A stretch of DNA of 64,000 nt from Halomonas dongshanensis (GTDB lineage Bacteria; Pseudomonadota; Gammaproteobacteria; Pseudomonadales; Halomonadaceae): the NCBI RefSeq assembly GCF_024790395.1, contig NZ_JAJISC010000007.1, positions 124,001 to 188,000 of the forward strand, given 5' to 3'. Positions within the stretch are counted from its first letter, which is position 1. Each line of letters starts with the position of its first letter. The notes beneath the pieces are model-generated. The model saw nothing but the letters and a program-made list of their open reading frames with translations. It was not told the DNA's origin and did no database searches. Below, in pieces: positions 1-10,061 of this stretch. A program made the translations under genes and the position numbers.

Positions 1-491
1 AGCGCGGCTTCGGCATCGGCGAGATGATCGCGCGGCGCGCCCTGGCCATTAGCTGCCTCCATGGGCAACGGCGTATTCTCGTCTTGCCACTCGGGGAAGC
101 GGTCGCGCATCTCGATGATCAGCCGCTCGGCGGTCTTCTTACCCACGCCGGGCAGGCGCGTTAGTCCCTTGCTGTCGTTGTCGCGCACGCAGCGCATGAA
201 AGCCGCCTCTTCCATACCGGAAAGGATCGCCAGGGCGAGCTTGGGGCCAACGCCGTTGACTTTGATAAGGGCACGAAAGAGCGCGCGCTCCTGAGCGCGG
301 GCAAAGCCGAACAGCAGATGCGCATCATCGCGAATGCTGAGGTGGGTGTAGAGCGATACGCTTTCACCGACGCCGGGCAGGGCCAGTAGCGTCGTCATCG
401 ACGCCTCCACCTCATAGCCTACACCGTGAACATCGATGACGACCCACGGGGGCTGCTTCTCCAATAACTGACCGTTCAGGCGTCCTATCAT
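1..491 (-). CDS. ruvA: RuvA, Holliday junction branch migration subunit (3' part cut by window edge)
   Basis: The minus-strand frame begins [12 protein letters not shown] and runs off the left edge of the window, so only about 163 of the usual ~200 residues are seen. RuvA is the DNA-binding subunit that holds the four-way junction while RuvB drives branch migration. Two helix-hairpin-helix elements typical of the family are visible: [15 protein letters not shown] and [13 protein letters not shown]. The C-terminal RuvB-contacting domain lies outside the window. The gene lies 79 bp downstream of ruvC on the same strand, the usual ruvC-ruvA-ruvB order, so ruvB should lie beyond the edge. Confidence 0.93.
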   Translation of the reverse strand, partial: MIGRLNGQLLEKQPPWVVIDVHGVGYEVEASMTTLLALPGVGESVSLYTHLSIRDDAHLLFGFARAQERALFRALIKVNGVGPKLALAILSGMEEAAFMRCVRDNDSKGLTRLPGVGKKTAERLIIEMRDRFPEWQDENTPLPMEAANGQGAPRDHLADAEAA

Positions 492-570
492 CTACTCGCT
501 ACCAATCGACATGAATAAAGTGACGTCCACTATAAAGTGACTCTGTACAGGTGACCAGTAGTGGCCGCCG

Positions 571-1143
571 TCAGAGCCGCCAACGGCCTGTCGAGCGGCG
601 AGACTTTCGCGCGCCGGCGGTATTTGAGCTCAGCAGTCCGCTGACGCTATAGGCGTGCGTCAGGGCAATGGCCAACGCATCGGCGGCGTCGGCTTGGGGC
701 GTGGTGGAGAGGCGCAAAATGGCCGTGACCATGTGCTGAACCTGGTCTTTCTCCGCACCGCCCTGCCCGGTGACCGCCTGCTTGATCGCCCGTGGCGCGT
801 ATTCGCTGATGGCAAAGCCATGATTGGCCATGCACACCAGCGCCGAACCGCGCGCCTGGCCCAATTTGAGCGCTGAATCGGCATTCTTGGCCATGAATAC
901 GCGCTCAACGGCCACCTGCGCCGGACGATGCAGCGTCACCACCTCGGCAAGCCCGGCGTAGATTTGAGCCAAACGCTGCTCGAGGGCCTCATCGGCGGTG
1001 CGAATGCAGCCGCTGGCCACGTAGTGAGGCTTGCCCGCCACGAGGTCTACGACGCCATAGCCGGTGATGCGCGATCCTGGATCGATACCCAGAATACGCA
1101 CGGGCGGCGATAGGGAGTGCTTTGCTAGGTCTTTATCGTTCAT
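571..1143 (-). CDS. ruvC: RuvC, crossover junction endodeoxyribonuclease
   Basis: A 190-residue protein that resolves Holliday junctions by symmetric nicking. The RNase H-like fold is marked by [15 protein letters not shown] with the first catalytic Asp, by [21 protein letters not shown] with the catalytic Glu, and by the C-terminal acidic motif [13 protein letters not shown]. Length fits, with a 20-residue Arg/Ser-rich tail ([14 protein letters not shown]) that is longer than in E. coli and probably dispensable. It is first in the ruvC-ruvA order. A strong hairpin upstream separates it from aspS, so it probably has its own promoter around 1144-1165 or depends on readthrough from aspS. Confidence 0.95.
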   Translation of the reverse strand: MNDKDLAKHSLSPPVRILGIDPGSRITGYGVVDLVAGKPHYVASGCIRTADEALEQRLAQIYAGLAEVVTLHRPAQVAVERVFMAKNADSALKLGQARGSALVCMANHGFAISEYAPRAIKQAVTGQGGAEKDQVQHMVTAILRLSTTPQADAADALAIALTHAYSVSGLLSSNTAGARKSRRSTGRWRL

Positions 1144-1165
1144 AGCCAGCCCGTTGTAGCCAGAT

Positions 1166-1198
1166 ACAAAAACACCGACGCCTGTTGGCGTCGGTGTT
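1166..1198 (-). terminator. Rho-independent terminator of aspS
   Basis: A perfect 12-bp stem (1171-1182 pairing with 1187-1198) with a TGTT/AACA loop is followed on the minus strand by TTTTTGT. It lies directly after the aspS stop codon and before ruvC. Confidence 0.88.
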
Positions 1199-1214
1199 GG
1201 CGTTGCTTGCGCGC

Positions 1215-2996
1215 TTACTCGCTAGCAGCGTCGGCTTGCGCCTTCTGCCGCAGACGAATGTTCAGCTCCTTGAGCTGATCGGCGCTCACCTCGCCCGGGG
1301 CGTCGGTCATCAAGCAGGCCGCGCTTTGGGTTTTGGGGAAGGCGATCACTTCACGAATGGTCTTGGCACCGGCCATCAGCATGACCAAGCGGTCCAGACC
1401 AAAGGCCAGCCCACCGTGAGGCGGCGCGCCGTACTGCAGGGCGTCGAGCAGGAAGCCGAACTTCTCTTGCGCCTCCTCTTCACCGATGCCGAGAATATCG
1501 AACACGGTGCTCTGCATGGTCTGATCGTGAATACGGATAGAGCCGCCGCCAAGCTCGGTGCCATTGAGCACCATGTCGTAGGCGCGCGAGAGTGCCTTGG
1601 CAGGATCGGCTTTGAGCTCTTCCGGCGAGCACGAAGGCGCGGTGAACGGGTGGTGCAGCGGGCTCAGGCGGCCGTTGTCGTCAGCTTCGAACATGGGGAA
1701 GTCGACGACCCACAGCGGCGCCCAGGGCGCAGTGTAAAGGTCAAGGTCGGCACCCAGCTTGACGCGCAGCGCACCGATCGCCTCGTTGACGATACGTGTC
1801 TTGTCGGCACCGAAGAAGATGATGTCGCCATCTTTGGCATCGACGCGATCGAGCAGCTCTTCGACCACGTTCTCCATGAACTTGACGATGGGCGACTGCA
1901 GTCCCTCAAGGCCCTTGGCACGCTCGTTGACCTTGATCCAAGCCAGGCCCTTGGCGCCGTAGATGCCTACGAACTTGGTGTATTCGTCGATCTCTTTGCG
2001 CGAAAGCGTCGCGCCGTTAGGCACTTTCAGCGCGGCAACGCGGCCATCGTCGGCATGGGCCGGGCCAGAGAAGACCTTGAAGTCGACCTGCTGCATCAGA
2101 TCGTCGACATCGGTGAGCTCGAGGGGAATACGCAGATCGGGCTTGTCGGAACCAAAGCGATCCATGGCTTCTTGCCAGGTCATGCGCGGGAACGTCGGCA
2201 GCTCGACGTCGAGCACTTCCTGGAAAAGCTGACGAATCATGGCCTCGGTGATGGCCATGATGTCATTCTCTTCGACGAACGAGGCTTCGATGTCGATCTG
2301 GGTGAACTCGGGCTGACGGTCGGCGCGCAGATCCTCATCGCGGAAGCACTTGGCGATTTGATAGTAGCGGTCGAAGCCCGCCACCATCAGCAGCTGCTTG
2401 AAAAGCTGCGGCGACTGCGGCAGAGCAAAGAAGCTACCGGCATGAGTACGGCTCGGTACCAAGTAATCGCGCGCGCCTTCTGGCGTAGCACGCGTGAGCA
2501 CGGGCGTTTCGATGTCGAGGAAGCCTTCGTTCTCTAAAAACGCCCGTACGCTGTGCGAAATGCGCGAACGCAGGCGCAGCTTCTCGATCATTTCAGGACG
2601 ACGCAGGTCGATATAGCGGTGCTTGAGGCGAACTTCTTCGCCCACCTTACCGTGCTCATCGAGCTGGAACGGCGGCGTGGCCGCAGCGTTAAGGATTTCC
2701 ACTTCCTTGCCCAAAAGCTCGATCATGCCGGTCGGCATGTTGGCGTTCTGGGTGCCTTCGGGGCGCAAACGCACGCGGCCGGTAATGCGCAGAACGTATT
2801 CACTGCGGGCGCGGTCGGCATTGGCGAACGCCTCGGCGGTATCGGGATCCACGACACACTGCGCGATACCGTCACGGTCGCGCAGATCGAGGAAGATCAC
2901 GCCACCGTGGTCACGACGGCGGTGCACCCATCCGCAGACGGTGACCGTCTGATCTACCAATGTTTCGTTGAGCTGGCCGCAATAATGGCTGCGCAT
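1215..2996 (-). CDS. aspS: Aspartyl-tRNA synthetase (AspRS)
   Basis: A 593-residue class II synthetase charging tRNA with aspartate. The N-terminal OB-fold anticodon-binding domain reads [21 protein letters not shown]. Class II motif 2 is [18 protein letters not shown], and motif 3 is [12 protein letters not shown] near the C terminus. The bacterial GAD insertion lies between motifs 2 and 3. I chose the ATG at 2996 ([10 protein letters not shown]) because AGGA lies about 7 nt upstream; the frame stays open a further 9 codons upstream. Whether it is discriminating or also charges tRNA-Asn cannot be told from this window. The terminator at 1166-1198 closes the unit. Confidence 0.96.
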   Translation of the reverse strand: MRSHYCGQLNETLVDQTVTVCGWVHRRRDHGGVIFLDLRDRDGIAQCVVDPDTAEAFANADRARSEYVLRITGRVRLRPEGTQNANMPTGMIELLGKEVEILNAAATPPFQLDEHGKVGEEVRLKHRYIDLRRPEMIEKLRLRSRISHSVRAFLENEGFLDIETPVLTRATPEGARDYLVPSRTHAGSFFALPQSPQLFKQLLMVAGFDRYYQIAKCFRDEDLRADRQPEFTQIDIEASFVEENDIMAITEAMIRQLFQEVLDVELPTFPRMTWQEAMDRFGSDKPDLRIPLELTDVDDLMQQVDFKVFSGPAHADDGRVAALKVPNGATLSRKEIDEYTKFVGIYGAKGLAWIKVNERAKGLEGLQSPIVKFMENVVEELLDRVDAKDGDIIFFGADKTRIVNEAIGALRVKLGADLDLYTAPWAPLWVVDFPMFEADDNGRLSPLHHPFTAPSCSPEELKADPAKALSRAYDMVLNGTELGGGSIRIHDQTMQSTVFDILGIGEEEAQEKFGFLLDALQYGAPPHGGLAFGLDRLVMLMAGAKTIREVIAFPKTQSAACLMTDAPGEVSADQLKELNIRLRQKAQADAASE

Positions 2997-3056
2997 GTCA
3001 AATCCTGTTCTGTTACGTGGCAAATAGAGGGTAGCGTGCTACCCATGCACCGCCGC

Positions 3057-3326
3057 TTAAGCCGCGGTGTCCTTTTTCTTTGGCGTGTCACTCTTGGCAT
3101 CGCTGGCCGAGCTTTTACCATCGGCAACGAGGTTCTTCTTGCTGCCGGTTTTGAAATCGGTTTCGTACCAGCCGCCGCCCGCCAGACGAAAACCCGCGGC
3201 GGATACCAGGCGCTCGAGCGCCGATGTCTCACAGGCGGGGCATTCGCTCAGTGGCTCGGCACTGATTTTCTGCAGTTTTTCCATGCGATGGCCACAAGCC
3301 TTGCACTCATATTCATAGATAGGCAT
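3057..3326 (-). CDS. FmdB-family zinc-ribbon protein
   Basis: An 89-residue protein starting MPIYEYECKACGHRMEKLQ, the classic FmdB/putative regulatory zinc ribbon. The metal site is CxxC (CKAC) followed by a second CxxC (CPAC). The C-terminal third is a low-complexity Lys/Ser/Asp tail (GSKKNLVADGKSS..KKKDTAA). The start was placed at MPIYEY because the family begins exactly there and AGGAG lies 9 nt upstream. It sits 60 bp upstream of aspS on the same strand, a frequent arrangement in gammaproteobacteria. Its function is not settled; a role in RNA or metal handling is only suggested by family. Confidence 0.88.
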   Translation of the reverse strand: MPIYEYECKACGHRMEKLQKISAEPLSECPACETSALERLVSAAGFRLAGGGWYETDFKTGSKKNLVADGKSSASDAKSDTPKKKDTAA

Positions 3327-3540
3327 GTTGATGACTCCTAAAAAGCTCATTCCAAAGCAAAGATCGACAAATGCGATGCTGCCAATATGTGGCCAAGCAA
3401 GATAAATTCCAAGACGGCGCTGGTTCGAGCGGCGTCATTATACCCTTTTGTCACCCCTGCCGAGCAAGGTTAAGCGACTATTGACCGCTGCCGACATGCC
3501 ATCACGATAAGACGATCAAGCGATACAAGGAAACGCTGCC

Positions 3541-4470
3541 ATGACCCACGCGGTAATGCTGGATGCCCAAAGCATGGGCCCGAACATCGACCTAAGCCCC
3601 ATCGAGGCCGTGGTCACCACTCTCGAGACTTTCGATCAAAGCACCACGGCGCAGGCACGTGAACGTCTACACGGCGCTCAGATCGCACTGGTCAACAAGG
3701 TAGTGCTCGATGCCGAGACGCTAGGCGCCCTACCCGATCTACGTTTGGTATGCGTCATGGCAACAGGGCTCAATAACGTCGACCTCGACGCCGCCAAGGC
3801 GCTTGGTATTGTCGTCAAGAACGTCACCGCTTACGGCACCGCCAGCGTTTCGCAGCATACCCTCATGCTGATGCTAACCTTGGCCAACCGGCTGCCGCTC
3901 TATCAGCGCGAGGTTGCCAGCGGCGCGTGGCAGCAGAGCCCCTTCTTCTGCCTGCAGGATCACCCTACGCTGCAGCTCTCGGGCAAGCATTTGGTTATGG
4001 TGGGAAGCGGCGAGCTCGGCTCCGAAGTGGCGCGTTTGGCCACCGCCTTCGGCATGCACGTGACCTTCACCGCGCGCCCAGGCGGTGAGGCGGACGACCA
4101 GCGCCCTTCGCTGGATAGCCTTATGGATAAAGCCGACGTGATCAGCCTGCACTGCCCGCTCAACGACTTCACCAAGCACCTGATCAATGGCGAACGCCTG
4201 GCACGCGCCAAGCCATCGCTACTGCTGGTCAACTGCGCCCGCGGCGGCATCATCGATGAAAACGCCGCACTCGATGCCCTGCGCGCGGGCAAGCTTGGCG
4301 GGCTCGCAGTGGATGTTCTGCCCAGCGAGCCACCGCGCGATGGCCATGCGCTGCTGGATGCCTTGAGCGAGCCGCTGAACCTTATCGTGACCCCGCATAA
4401 CGCTTGGATCACACCGGAAGCGCGTCAAAACATCATCAAACTCACGGCTGAGAATATTCGTAGCGCCTGA
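3541..4470 (+). CDS. D-2-hydroxyacid dehydrogenase (NAD(P)-dependent)
   Basis: A 309-residue member of the D-isomer-specific 2-hydroxyacid dehydrogenase family, reducing 2-keto acids such as hydroxypyruvate or glyoxylate to D-2-hydroxy acids. The Rossmann motif appears as VGSGELGSEVARLA, slightly atypical since GxGxxG is kept as GSGELG. The catalytic Arg lies in NCARGGIIDENAAL, the Glu in DVLPSEPP and the His in VTPHNAWIT. AAGGA lies about 10 nt upstream of the ATG. It closely resembles HprA-type glycerate dehydrogenases, but the substrate cannot be assigned from sequence alone. It is monocistronic and diverges from fmdB-aspS. Confidence 0.88.
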   Translation: MTHAVMLDAQSMGPNIDLSPIEAVVTTLETFDQSTTAQARERLHGAQIALVNKVVLDAETLGALPDLRLVCVMATGLNNVDLDAAKALGIVVKNVTAYGTASVSQHTLMLMLTLANRLPLYQREVASGAWQQSPFFCLQDHPTLQLSGKHLVMVGSGELGSEVARLATAFGMHVTFTARPGGEADDQRPSLDSLMDKADVISLHCPLNDFTKHLINGERLARAKPSLLLVNCARGGIIDENAALDALRAGKLGGLAVDVLPSEPPRDGHALLDALSEPLNLIVTPHNAWITPEARQNIIKLTAENIRSA

Positions 4471-4471
4471 T

Positions 4472-4747
4472 TCAGCGCGTCGAAAAGTGATCCGGTACGT
4501 GCACGTCATCCACCACTTCGATATCCACGTGGGTGACGTGCGCGTTGGGTGGCCCTTGACGTAACCATTCGCACAATTTGACGATCGACTCGGCAGGGCC
4601 GCACATCAGCGCCTCTACTCGGCCATCGGGCAAATTGTGCGCGTAGCCGGTCACACCAAGCGTTAGCGCCTGCGACTGCATACTGCGTCGATAACCCACG
4701 CCCTGAACTTTGCCGGTCACCCAGGCACGCACACATTGATCTGGCAT
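4472..4747 (-). CDS. acyP: Acylphosphatase
   Basis: A 91-residue enzyme hydrolysing acyl phosphates. The phosphate loop and catalytic Arg are in GKVQGVGYRRSM, and the catalytic Asn is in GYAHNLPDGRVEA; both are intact. Length is normal for the family. It converges with the 2-hydroxyacid dehydrogenase, the two stop codons being almost adjacent, and lies 36 bp downstream of the yihY-like gene on the same strand. Confidence 0.93.
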   Translation of the reverse strand: MPDQCVRAWVTGKVQGVGYRRSMQSQALTLGVTGYAHNLPDGRVEALMCGPAESIVKLCEWLRQGPPNAHVTHVDIEVVDDVHVPDHFSTR

Positions 4748-4783
4748 CTTACCCTCCTTGCACTATCGTCGTATTCGCGGCGT

Positions 4784-5710
4784 TTAGCGCTCATAAACCT
4801 GGCCATCGCGGCGCAGCAGTTCCTGCTTGACCAGCACGGCGCTGTTACGCGGAACCAGCGGACGGCCACGGCGCAGCAGCAGTGAACGAGTGAAGGCCGC
4901 ACCGAAGAGCAGAATCAGCGAGCTGTAATAGACCCAAAGTAGAATCATCACGATCGAGCCTGCCGCGCCGTAGGTGGACGCTGTCGCGGTATAGGCCAAG
5001 TAGACGGCGATGACGTTGCGCCCGATGGTGAACAAGAGCGCTGTGACCACGGCGCCTAAAAAGACGTCTTGCCATTTCAGCTCGACATCCGGCAGGACTT
5101 TAAAGATGGTGGCAAACAGCAGCAGCACGACGCCAAAAGACGTTAGCGATTCGAGCCACGCCGAGAGCACGCTCATGTAAGGCACCATATCGTTGGCGCT
5201 GGCCAGTATCGAACGTAGCGCCACCCCGAGCACCAGGGATACCAACAAAATAAAGCCGATTGCCAGCACCACGGTGAGAGATAGCAAACGGCCCTTGAGA
5301 AAAATAAAAATACTGTTGCTGGTCGGTTTGGCGACCACGCCCCAGATGGTATTGAGCGAGAACTGCATCTGCGCGAAGACGGTGGTCGCACCGATCAGCA
5401 GCGTACCGAAGCCGATCAACGTAGGCATCAGCCCCGACTCCTGAATACGGGACTGCGAGACGGCCTGCTCGATGGCCGTGGCAGCATCGGTGCCGATGGT
5501 ATCCGCCAGCTGCGCCACGATTTGGCCTTGGGCTGCGTCTTCCCCTAGCACGATGCCAATCACGGTCACCGCAATGATGATGGTGGGAGCCAGCGAAAAC
5601 AGCGTATAGAACGCCAGCGACCCGGCATAGCTGAAGGCGTTACGCTCGAGCCACAGCGAGACCGCTTCTTTAAATACCCCCACCCAAAACATGGCCATAC
5701 GTTTGATCAT
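4784..5710 (-). CDS. YihY/BrkB-family inner membrane protein
   Basis: A 308-residue membrane protein of the YihY/virulence-factor-BrkB family (once misnamed RNase BN). The early motif NAFSYAGSLAFYTLFSLAPTIIIAV is characteristic, and about six hydrophobic segments follow, for example FIFLKGRLLSLTVVLAIGFI and the pair around TALLFTIGRNVIAVYLAYTATAS-YGAAGSIVMILLWVYYSSLILLFGA. The C terminus is short and charged. Function is unclear; family members are suspected transporters. It may be cotranscribed with acyP. Confidence 0.85.
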   Translation of the reverse strand: MIKRMAMFWVGVFKEAVSLWLERNAFSYAGSLAFYTLFSLAPTIIIAVTVIGIVLGEDAAQGQIVAQLADTIGTDAATAIEQAVSQSRIQESGLMPTLIGFGTLLIGATTVFAQMQFSLNTIWGVVAKPTSNSIFIFLKGRLLSLTVVLAIGFILLVSLVLGVALRSILASANDMVPYMSVLSAWLESLTSFGVVLLLFATIFKVLPDVELKWQDVFLGAVVTALLFTIGRNVIAVYLAYTATASTYGAAGSIVMILLWVYYSSLILLFGAAFTRSLLLRRGRPLVPRNSAVLVKQELLRRDGQVYER

Positions 5711-5837
5711 AAATATTCCCTAGCGATCGTAGTCGGCAACGGCGTTGCCTCTATGTGGTTATCCTTTCCAGCATACTCAACCTGGCGCCGGTTCGCAGAC
5801 GTAATGCGATGAGATCGCATCAGCGCTAGGCGACCGT

Positions 5838-6752
5838 CTATCCTTGCAAGAAGTCTCGGGGCAGCTTCATCATTTGACGCCATAGCCGCTCGACCCCAGG
5901 TTTGTGCACCAGCGAGCAGCGGTAAAGGCGAATTTCCAGCGGAATGTCCCAGCCCTCACCGCCCGCGCGAACGAGTTTTTTTGATTTGAGCTCGTCGCGA
6001 ATGCAGAAATCGGGAATCCAGGCCAACCCCACTCCCTGTAGCACCATCCCCTTCAAGCCTTCGGCCATGGCGGTTTCATAGACCGTACGCAGCCTCAAGC
6101 GTAGCGGCTCGTTTTTTAGCAGCATACCGACGCTACGGCCAAGAAAGGCGCCTTGGGTGTAGCTCAAATAGGGTATCGACTCATCCTCCAACGAAAAGCG
6201 CGGCGAACCATCGACGTTGGGCAGCGAGACGGGCAACATTTTTACCTGCGCAATGGAGAACGAGGGAAACAGTTCAGGATCGAGCTGCATCGTGGCGAAA
6301 GGATCGTAGTAGGCCAGCATCAAATCGCAGTTGCCTTCGCGCAGCACATGAATGGCCTCCCCTACGTTCATCGCATTCAAGCGCGTTGGTAACTCTCCGA
6401 CGCCTTTTTGTAGGCGCGAAATCCACGGCGGAAAGAAGCTCAACGCCAATGAGTGTGCTGCCACGATATCCAGCGCTTCGTTGGCAATCGAAAGCCCACG
6501 CAGGTGGCTCAATGACTCGTTGAGCTGATCGACCAAGTTACGCGCCGTGACCAAGAAGAGCTGGCCTTCTGGTGTCAGGCCAATAGGGGTCGTGGTGCGA
6601 TCGACCAATGTTACCCCCAGAGCTTGTTCCAAAGCGCGTATACGGCGGCTGAACGCAGGCTGGGTTACATGGCGTTGGCGCGCCGACGCCGAGAAGCTAT
6701 GGGTATTGGCCAGGGCGACGAAATCTTCCAGCCACTTGGTCTCGAGGTTCAC
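5838..6752 (-). CDS. LysR-family transcriptional regulator
   Basis: A 304-residue LysR-type regulator. The N-terminal winged helix is evident (WLEDFVALANTHSFSASARQ, then VTQPAFSRRIRALE), followed by a periplasmic-binding-like effector domain. The 24-bp family signature SxSxAAxxxxxxQPAxSxxIxxLE is well kept. It lies 70 bp downstream of cardiolipin synthase on the same strand, with no obvious catabolic partner, so its target and ligand cannot be inferred. Confidence 0.9.
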   Translation of the reverse strand: MNLETKWLEDFVALANTHSFSASARQRHVTQPAFSRRIRALEQALGVTLVDRTTTPIGLTPEGQLFLVTARNLVDQLNESLSHLRGLSIANEALDIVAAHSLALSFFPPWISRLQKGVGELPTRLNAMNVGEAIHVLREGNCDLMLAYYDPFATMQLDPELFPSFSIAQVKMLPVSLPNVDGSPRFSLEDESIPYLSYTQGAFLGRSVGMLLKNEPLRLRLRTVYETAMAEGLKGMVLQGVGLAWIPDFCIRDELKSKKLVRAGGEGWDIPLEIRLYRCSLVHKPGVERLWRQMMKLPRDFLQG

Positions 6753-6822
6753 CTAACTACTCCTTAAACGCGCTGACCTTCGTGTGGTGTTCAGCGCGTT
6801 ACAATACGACGCGTCTAGCCGC

Positions 6823-8241
6823 TCACTGAATCGGTGAGGTCAGATAAGCCGCGCGTGATATCACTTTTTTCCATAGCGGTCGTTGGCTGATCTCATCGAG
6901 CGTCACCCGACGGCACTGGGCAAAATCTTTTTCCAGCATGGCATGAACGTCGCTGGCGAAGGTGCGGCTAGGCACGAACGCCGTTACCTCGAAGTTGAGC
7001 CTAAACGAACGGTTATCCAAATTTACCGTACCCACGGTGGCGGCTTCACTATCGATCAAGATCACTTTTTGGTGGAGGAATCCGGGAAGATAACGGTATA
7101 TTTTAACACCGGCTCGAAGCATATCGGGCAGAAACGAAAACGCCGAGAGAAACACTAGCAGGTGGTCTGGACGCTCGGGCATCATCACGCGTACGTCGAC
7201 GCCGCGCATGGCCGCTAGGCGCAGCGCATCTTGCACGCCTTGGTCGGGCACGAAATAGGGGCTCGTCACCCAAAGGCGCTCCTTGGCATTATGAATCATG
7301 TGCTGAACCAGCAGGCTCGCCGTATCCTGGCGATCGGCCGGTCCCGAGGGCACCACCACGACGTGATGGTTTTCCTGGTGCACGCCTTTAGGCTTCCAGG
7401 TCAGGCTGAGCACGCTATCGGTAGCCCAGTGCCAATCTTCCCAGAAGGCCTCCTGCAGCCCGAGCACGCTCGGTCCTTCCAGTTTCAGGTGCGTATCCCG
7501 CCAAGGACCGTGGCGCTTGTTTTGCCCCAGGTACTCGACGCCCACATTGAAACCGCCAAGCCACCCCTGGTAGCCATCCACCACTGCCACCTTGCGATGG
7601 TTACGGAAATTGAGCTGAAAGCGATGCTTGAACCCGCGTGATGAACGAAAGGCGCTGACGTCGACACCTGCATCGCTCAGCTCGCTCAAAAAGCCATCCC
7701 CAAGCTTACGGCTGCCAACTTCGTCATACAGAAAGTAGACCCGCACTCCTCGCTGCGCGGCGCTTTTGAGATGCTGCTGTAAGCGTTGCCCTAAAGCGTC
7801 GTCACGGACGATGAAAAACTGCAGAAGAACGTAGTCCTGAGCGCTGTCGATGCCCGCAAAGAGACTTTCGAAGGTCGCCTCGCCGTCGATCAGAAGCGAG
7901 GCGCGATTGCCGCGCGTCAGCGGCATCATGGCAAGTTGCTCAACGGTGTGTACGTCAGGCCCCTGGTTTTGGGCTACATATGGCATGCTATCGGCGCGGT
8001 AGCGGGCCAAAACGCGGCGCAATACCGTATCGCGCTCTCCGCGTGCCGAGACGTAACCATAAAAACGCGGGCGCCCGAAGAGCCAGTAGGCAGGCACCGC
8101 CAGATAAGGAAAGGTCAATAGTGAAATGATCCAGGCAACGGCGCCCTGGGAGGTACGGCTGGACATGAGTGCCATGATGGCCGACAAAATCCCCAGCAGG
8201 TGCAACGTCATAAAGCCCACACCCAACAACCATGAGGCCAT
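6823..8241 (-). CDS. cls: Cardiolipin synthase (phospholipase D type)
   Basis: A 472-residue membrane enzyme joining two phosphatidylglycerol molecules into cardiolipin. Two N-terminal hydrophobic segments (SWLLGVGFMTLHLLGILSAI and GAVAWIISLLTFPYLAVPAYWLFG) precede two PLD domains, each with HxKxxxxD: HRKVAVVDGYQGWLGG and HQKVILIDSEAATVGTVN. The ATG at 8241 (MASWLLG) fits family starts; a 15-codon upstream extension is open but less likely. Cardiolipin enrichment is a known response of halophiles to salt. Confidence 0.94.
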   Translation of the reverse strand: MASWLLGVGFMTLHLLGILSAIMALMSSRTSQGAVAWIISLLTFPYLAVPAYWLFGRPRFYGYVSARGERDTVLRRVLARYRADSMPYVAQNQGPDVHTVEQLAMMPLTRGNRASLLIDGEATFESLFAGIDSAQDYVLLQFFIVRDDALGQRLQQHLKSAAQRGVRVYFLYDEVGSRKLGDGFLSELSDAGVDVSAFRSSRGFKHRFQLNFRNHRKVAVVDGYQGWLGGFNVGVEYLGQNKRHGPWRDTHLKLEGPSVLGLQEAFWEDWHWATDSVLSLTWKPKGVHQENHHVVVVPSGPADRQDTASLLVQHMIHNAKERLWVTSPYFVPDQGVQDALRLAAMRGVDVRVMMPERPDHLLVFLSAFSFLPDMLRAGVKIYRYLPGFLHQKVILIDSEAATVGTVNLDNRSFRLNFEVTAFVPSRTFASDVHAMLEKDFAQCRRVTLDEISQRPLWKKVISRAAYLTSPIQ

Positions 8242-8310
8242 AAAGCTATCCTTATCTTTTAAAATGGCGCGTGTTGATCGGCCCACAGTGTATCAGGTTG
8301 CTCAACGAAA

Positions 8311-8334
8311 AAGGCCCCGCCAATGCGGGGCCTA
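8311..8334 (-). terminator. Rho-independent terminator of fumarase
   Basis: A 9-bp GC stem (8312-8320 with 8325-8333), loop CAAT/ATTG, followed on the minus strand by TTTTTCG. It lies between the fumarase stop and the cls start. Confidence 0.85.
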
Positions 8335-8385
8335 GCGCTGTATTAACAGTGCCTGGAATCGAAGCCTGTTATCTAAGCCAGTGTC

Positions 8386-9891
8386 TTAGGCCATCTCAGC
8401 GATGATCTCTTTCCACTTGGCAGGACCGGTCTGATGCACCGAGGTGCCTTGGGTATCCACCGCCACGGTGACCGGCATGTCCTCTACTTCGAACTCGTAG
8501 ATCGCCTCCATGCCCAAATCCTCGAAGCCCACGACGCGGGATTTCTTGATCGCCTGAGCCACCAGATAGGCCGAGCCGCCCACTGCCATCAGATAAACCG
8601 CCTGGTTGTCGCGGATGGCGTCGATGGCTGCCTGGCCGCGCTCTGCCTTGCCGACCATACCTAGCAGGCCGGTCTCTTCAAGCATGGTGCGAGTGAACTT
8701 GTCCATGCGCGTTGCCGTGGTGGGACCCGCTGGCCCTACGACTTCATTGCCGACGGGATCGACCGGGCCGACGTAGTAGATAAAACGCCCTTTGAGATCG
8801 ACCGGCAGCGGCTCGCCCTTGGCCAGCATATCGACCATGCGCTTGTGCGCCGCATCGCGGCCGGTGAGCAGCTTCCCGTTGAGCAGCAAGGTATCGCCCG
8901 GCTGCCAGCTTTTGACGTCTTCCGGCGTAATGGTATCGAGGTTCACGCGTTTGACGTTTTCACCCACTTCGCGGGTGATTTCCGGCCAGTCTTCGAGCTT
9001 CGGCGGTGCCAGAGCAGCGGGGCCGGAACCGTCGAGGGTGAAGTGCGCGTGACGCGTCGCCGCGCAGTTGGGGATGATAGCTACCGGCTTGTTGGCGGCG
9101 TGGGTCGGGTAGTCCTTGACCTTGATATCGAGCACCGTGGTCAAGCCGCCAAGGCCCTGAGCGCCAATACCGCTCTTATTGACCTTGTCGAACAGCTCCA
9201 AGCGCAGCTCTTCGGCGCGGTTACTCGCGCCGCGCGCCTGCAGCTCCTGGATATCGATAGGATCGAGCAGCGCCTCTTTAGCGATCTCCATGGCTTTTTC
9301 CGCCGTGCCGCCAATGCCGATGCCCAGCATGCCGGGCGGGCACCAGCCAGCGCCCATCTTGGGCAGCTGTTCGAGCACCCAGTCGACCACGTTATCGGAA
9401 GGATTGAGCATGGCAAATTTCGACTTGGCCTCGCTACCGCCACCCTTCGCAGCAACGTGGATATCGACCTTATCGCCCGGAACCAGCTTATGATGAATGA
9501 TCGCTGGCGTATTGTCCTTGGTGTTTTGGCGCTTGCCGTCGGGGTCTGCCAGCACCGAGGCGCGCAACACGTTGTCAGGATTCAAATACGCCCGACGCAC
9601 GCCTTCGTTGACCATATCGTCGAGGCTCATCTCGGCGTCCCAGGTCACGTTCATGCCGACATGAACGAAGACGGTGACGATACCGGTATCCTGACAGATG
9701 GGCCGATGGCCAGTGGCGCACATGCGTGAGTTGATCAAAATCTGGGCAATGGCATCTTTTGCGGCGGGATTTTCTTCGCGCTCGTAGGCAGCGGCCATGG
9801 CGTCGATGAAATCTTTAGGGTGGTAATACGAGATGTACTGCAGGGCATCGGCGACGCTTTGGATCACGTCGTCCTGGCGAATCACGGTCAT
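8386..9891 (-). CDS. fumA: Class I fumarate hydratase (iron-sulfur)
   Basis: A 501-residue class I fumarase interconverting fumarate and malate with a [4Fe-4S] cluster. The N-terminal half carries ATGHRPICQDTG, which holds a cluster Cys, and GAGWCPPGMLGIGIGG; NCAATRHAHFTLDGSG follows. The C-terminal half carries the swivelling domain with VGPAGPTTATRMDKF and VGGSAYLVAQAIKK. Alpha and beta parts are fused in one chain, as in E. coli FumA/FumB. The gene is monocistronic with its own terminator. The symbol is given for the family; A versus B type cannot be separated here. Confidence 0.93.
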   Translation of the reverse strand: MTVIRQDDVIQSVADALQYISYYHPKDFIDAMAAAYEREENPAAKDAIAQILINSRMCATGHRPICQDTGIVTVFVHVGMNVTWDAEMSLDDMVNEGVRRAYLNPDNVLRASVLADPDGKRQNTKDNTPAIIHHKLVPGDKVDIHVAAKGGGSEAKSKFAMLNPSDNVVDWVLEQLPKMGAGWCPPGMLGIGIGGTAEKAMEIAKEALLDPIDIQELQARGASNRAEELRLELFDKVNKSGIGAQGLGGLTTVLDIKVKDYPTHAANKPVAIIPNCAATRHAHFTLDGSGPAALAPPKLEDWPEITREVGENVKRVNLDTITPEDVKSWQPGDTLLLNGKLLTGRDAAHKRMVDMLAKGEPLPVDLKGRFIYYVGPVDPVGNEVVGPAGPTTATRMDKFTRTMLEETGLLGMVGKAERGQAAIDAIRDNQAVYLMAVGGSAYLVAQAIKKSRVVGFEDLGMEAIYEFEVEDMPVTVAVDTQGTSVHQTGPAKWKEIIAEMA

Positions 9892-10061
9892 GAACTGCTC
9901 CTGGGTTATCGTTTTATCACCGCCGCAAAGCCCCTAGGCGAGTATTTTGCGGCTGAATTTGCGCCCACGAGTATACTGTATCCCTCCTTCGCAAACATTG
10001 ACCTCACACATTTCCGTTTAGTATGGGATGTTTTTTAAAAATCAAAGATAACGGTATAAAA

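Noticed and set aside
1185..2537. 450-residue plus-strand ORF opposite aspS
   Set aside because: It is the antisense shadow of aspS; long opposite-strand frames are expected in GC-rich coding DNA.
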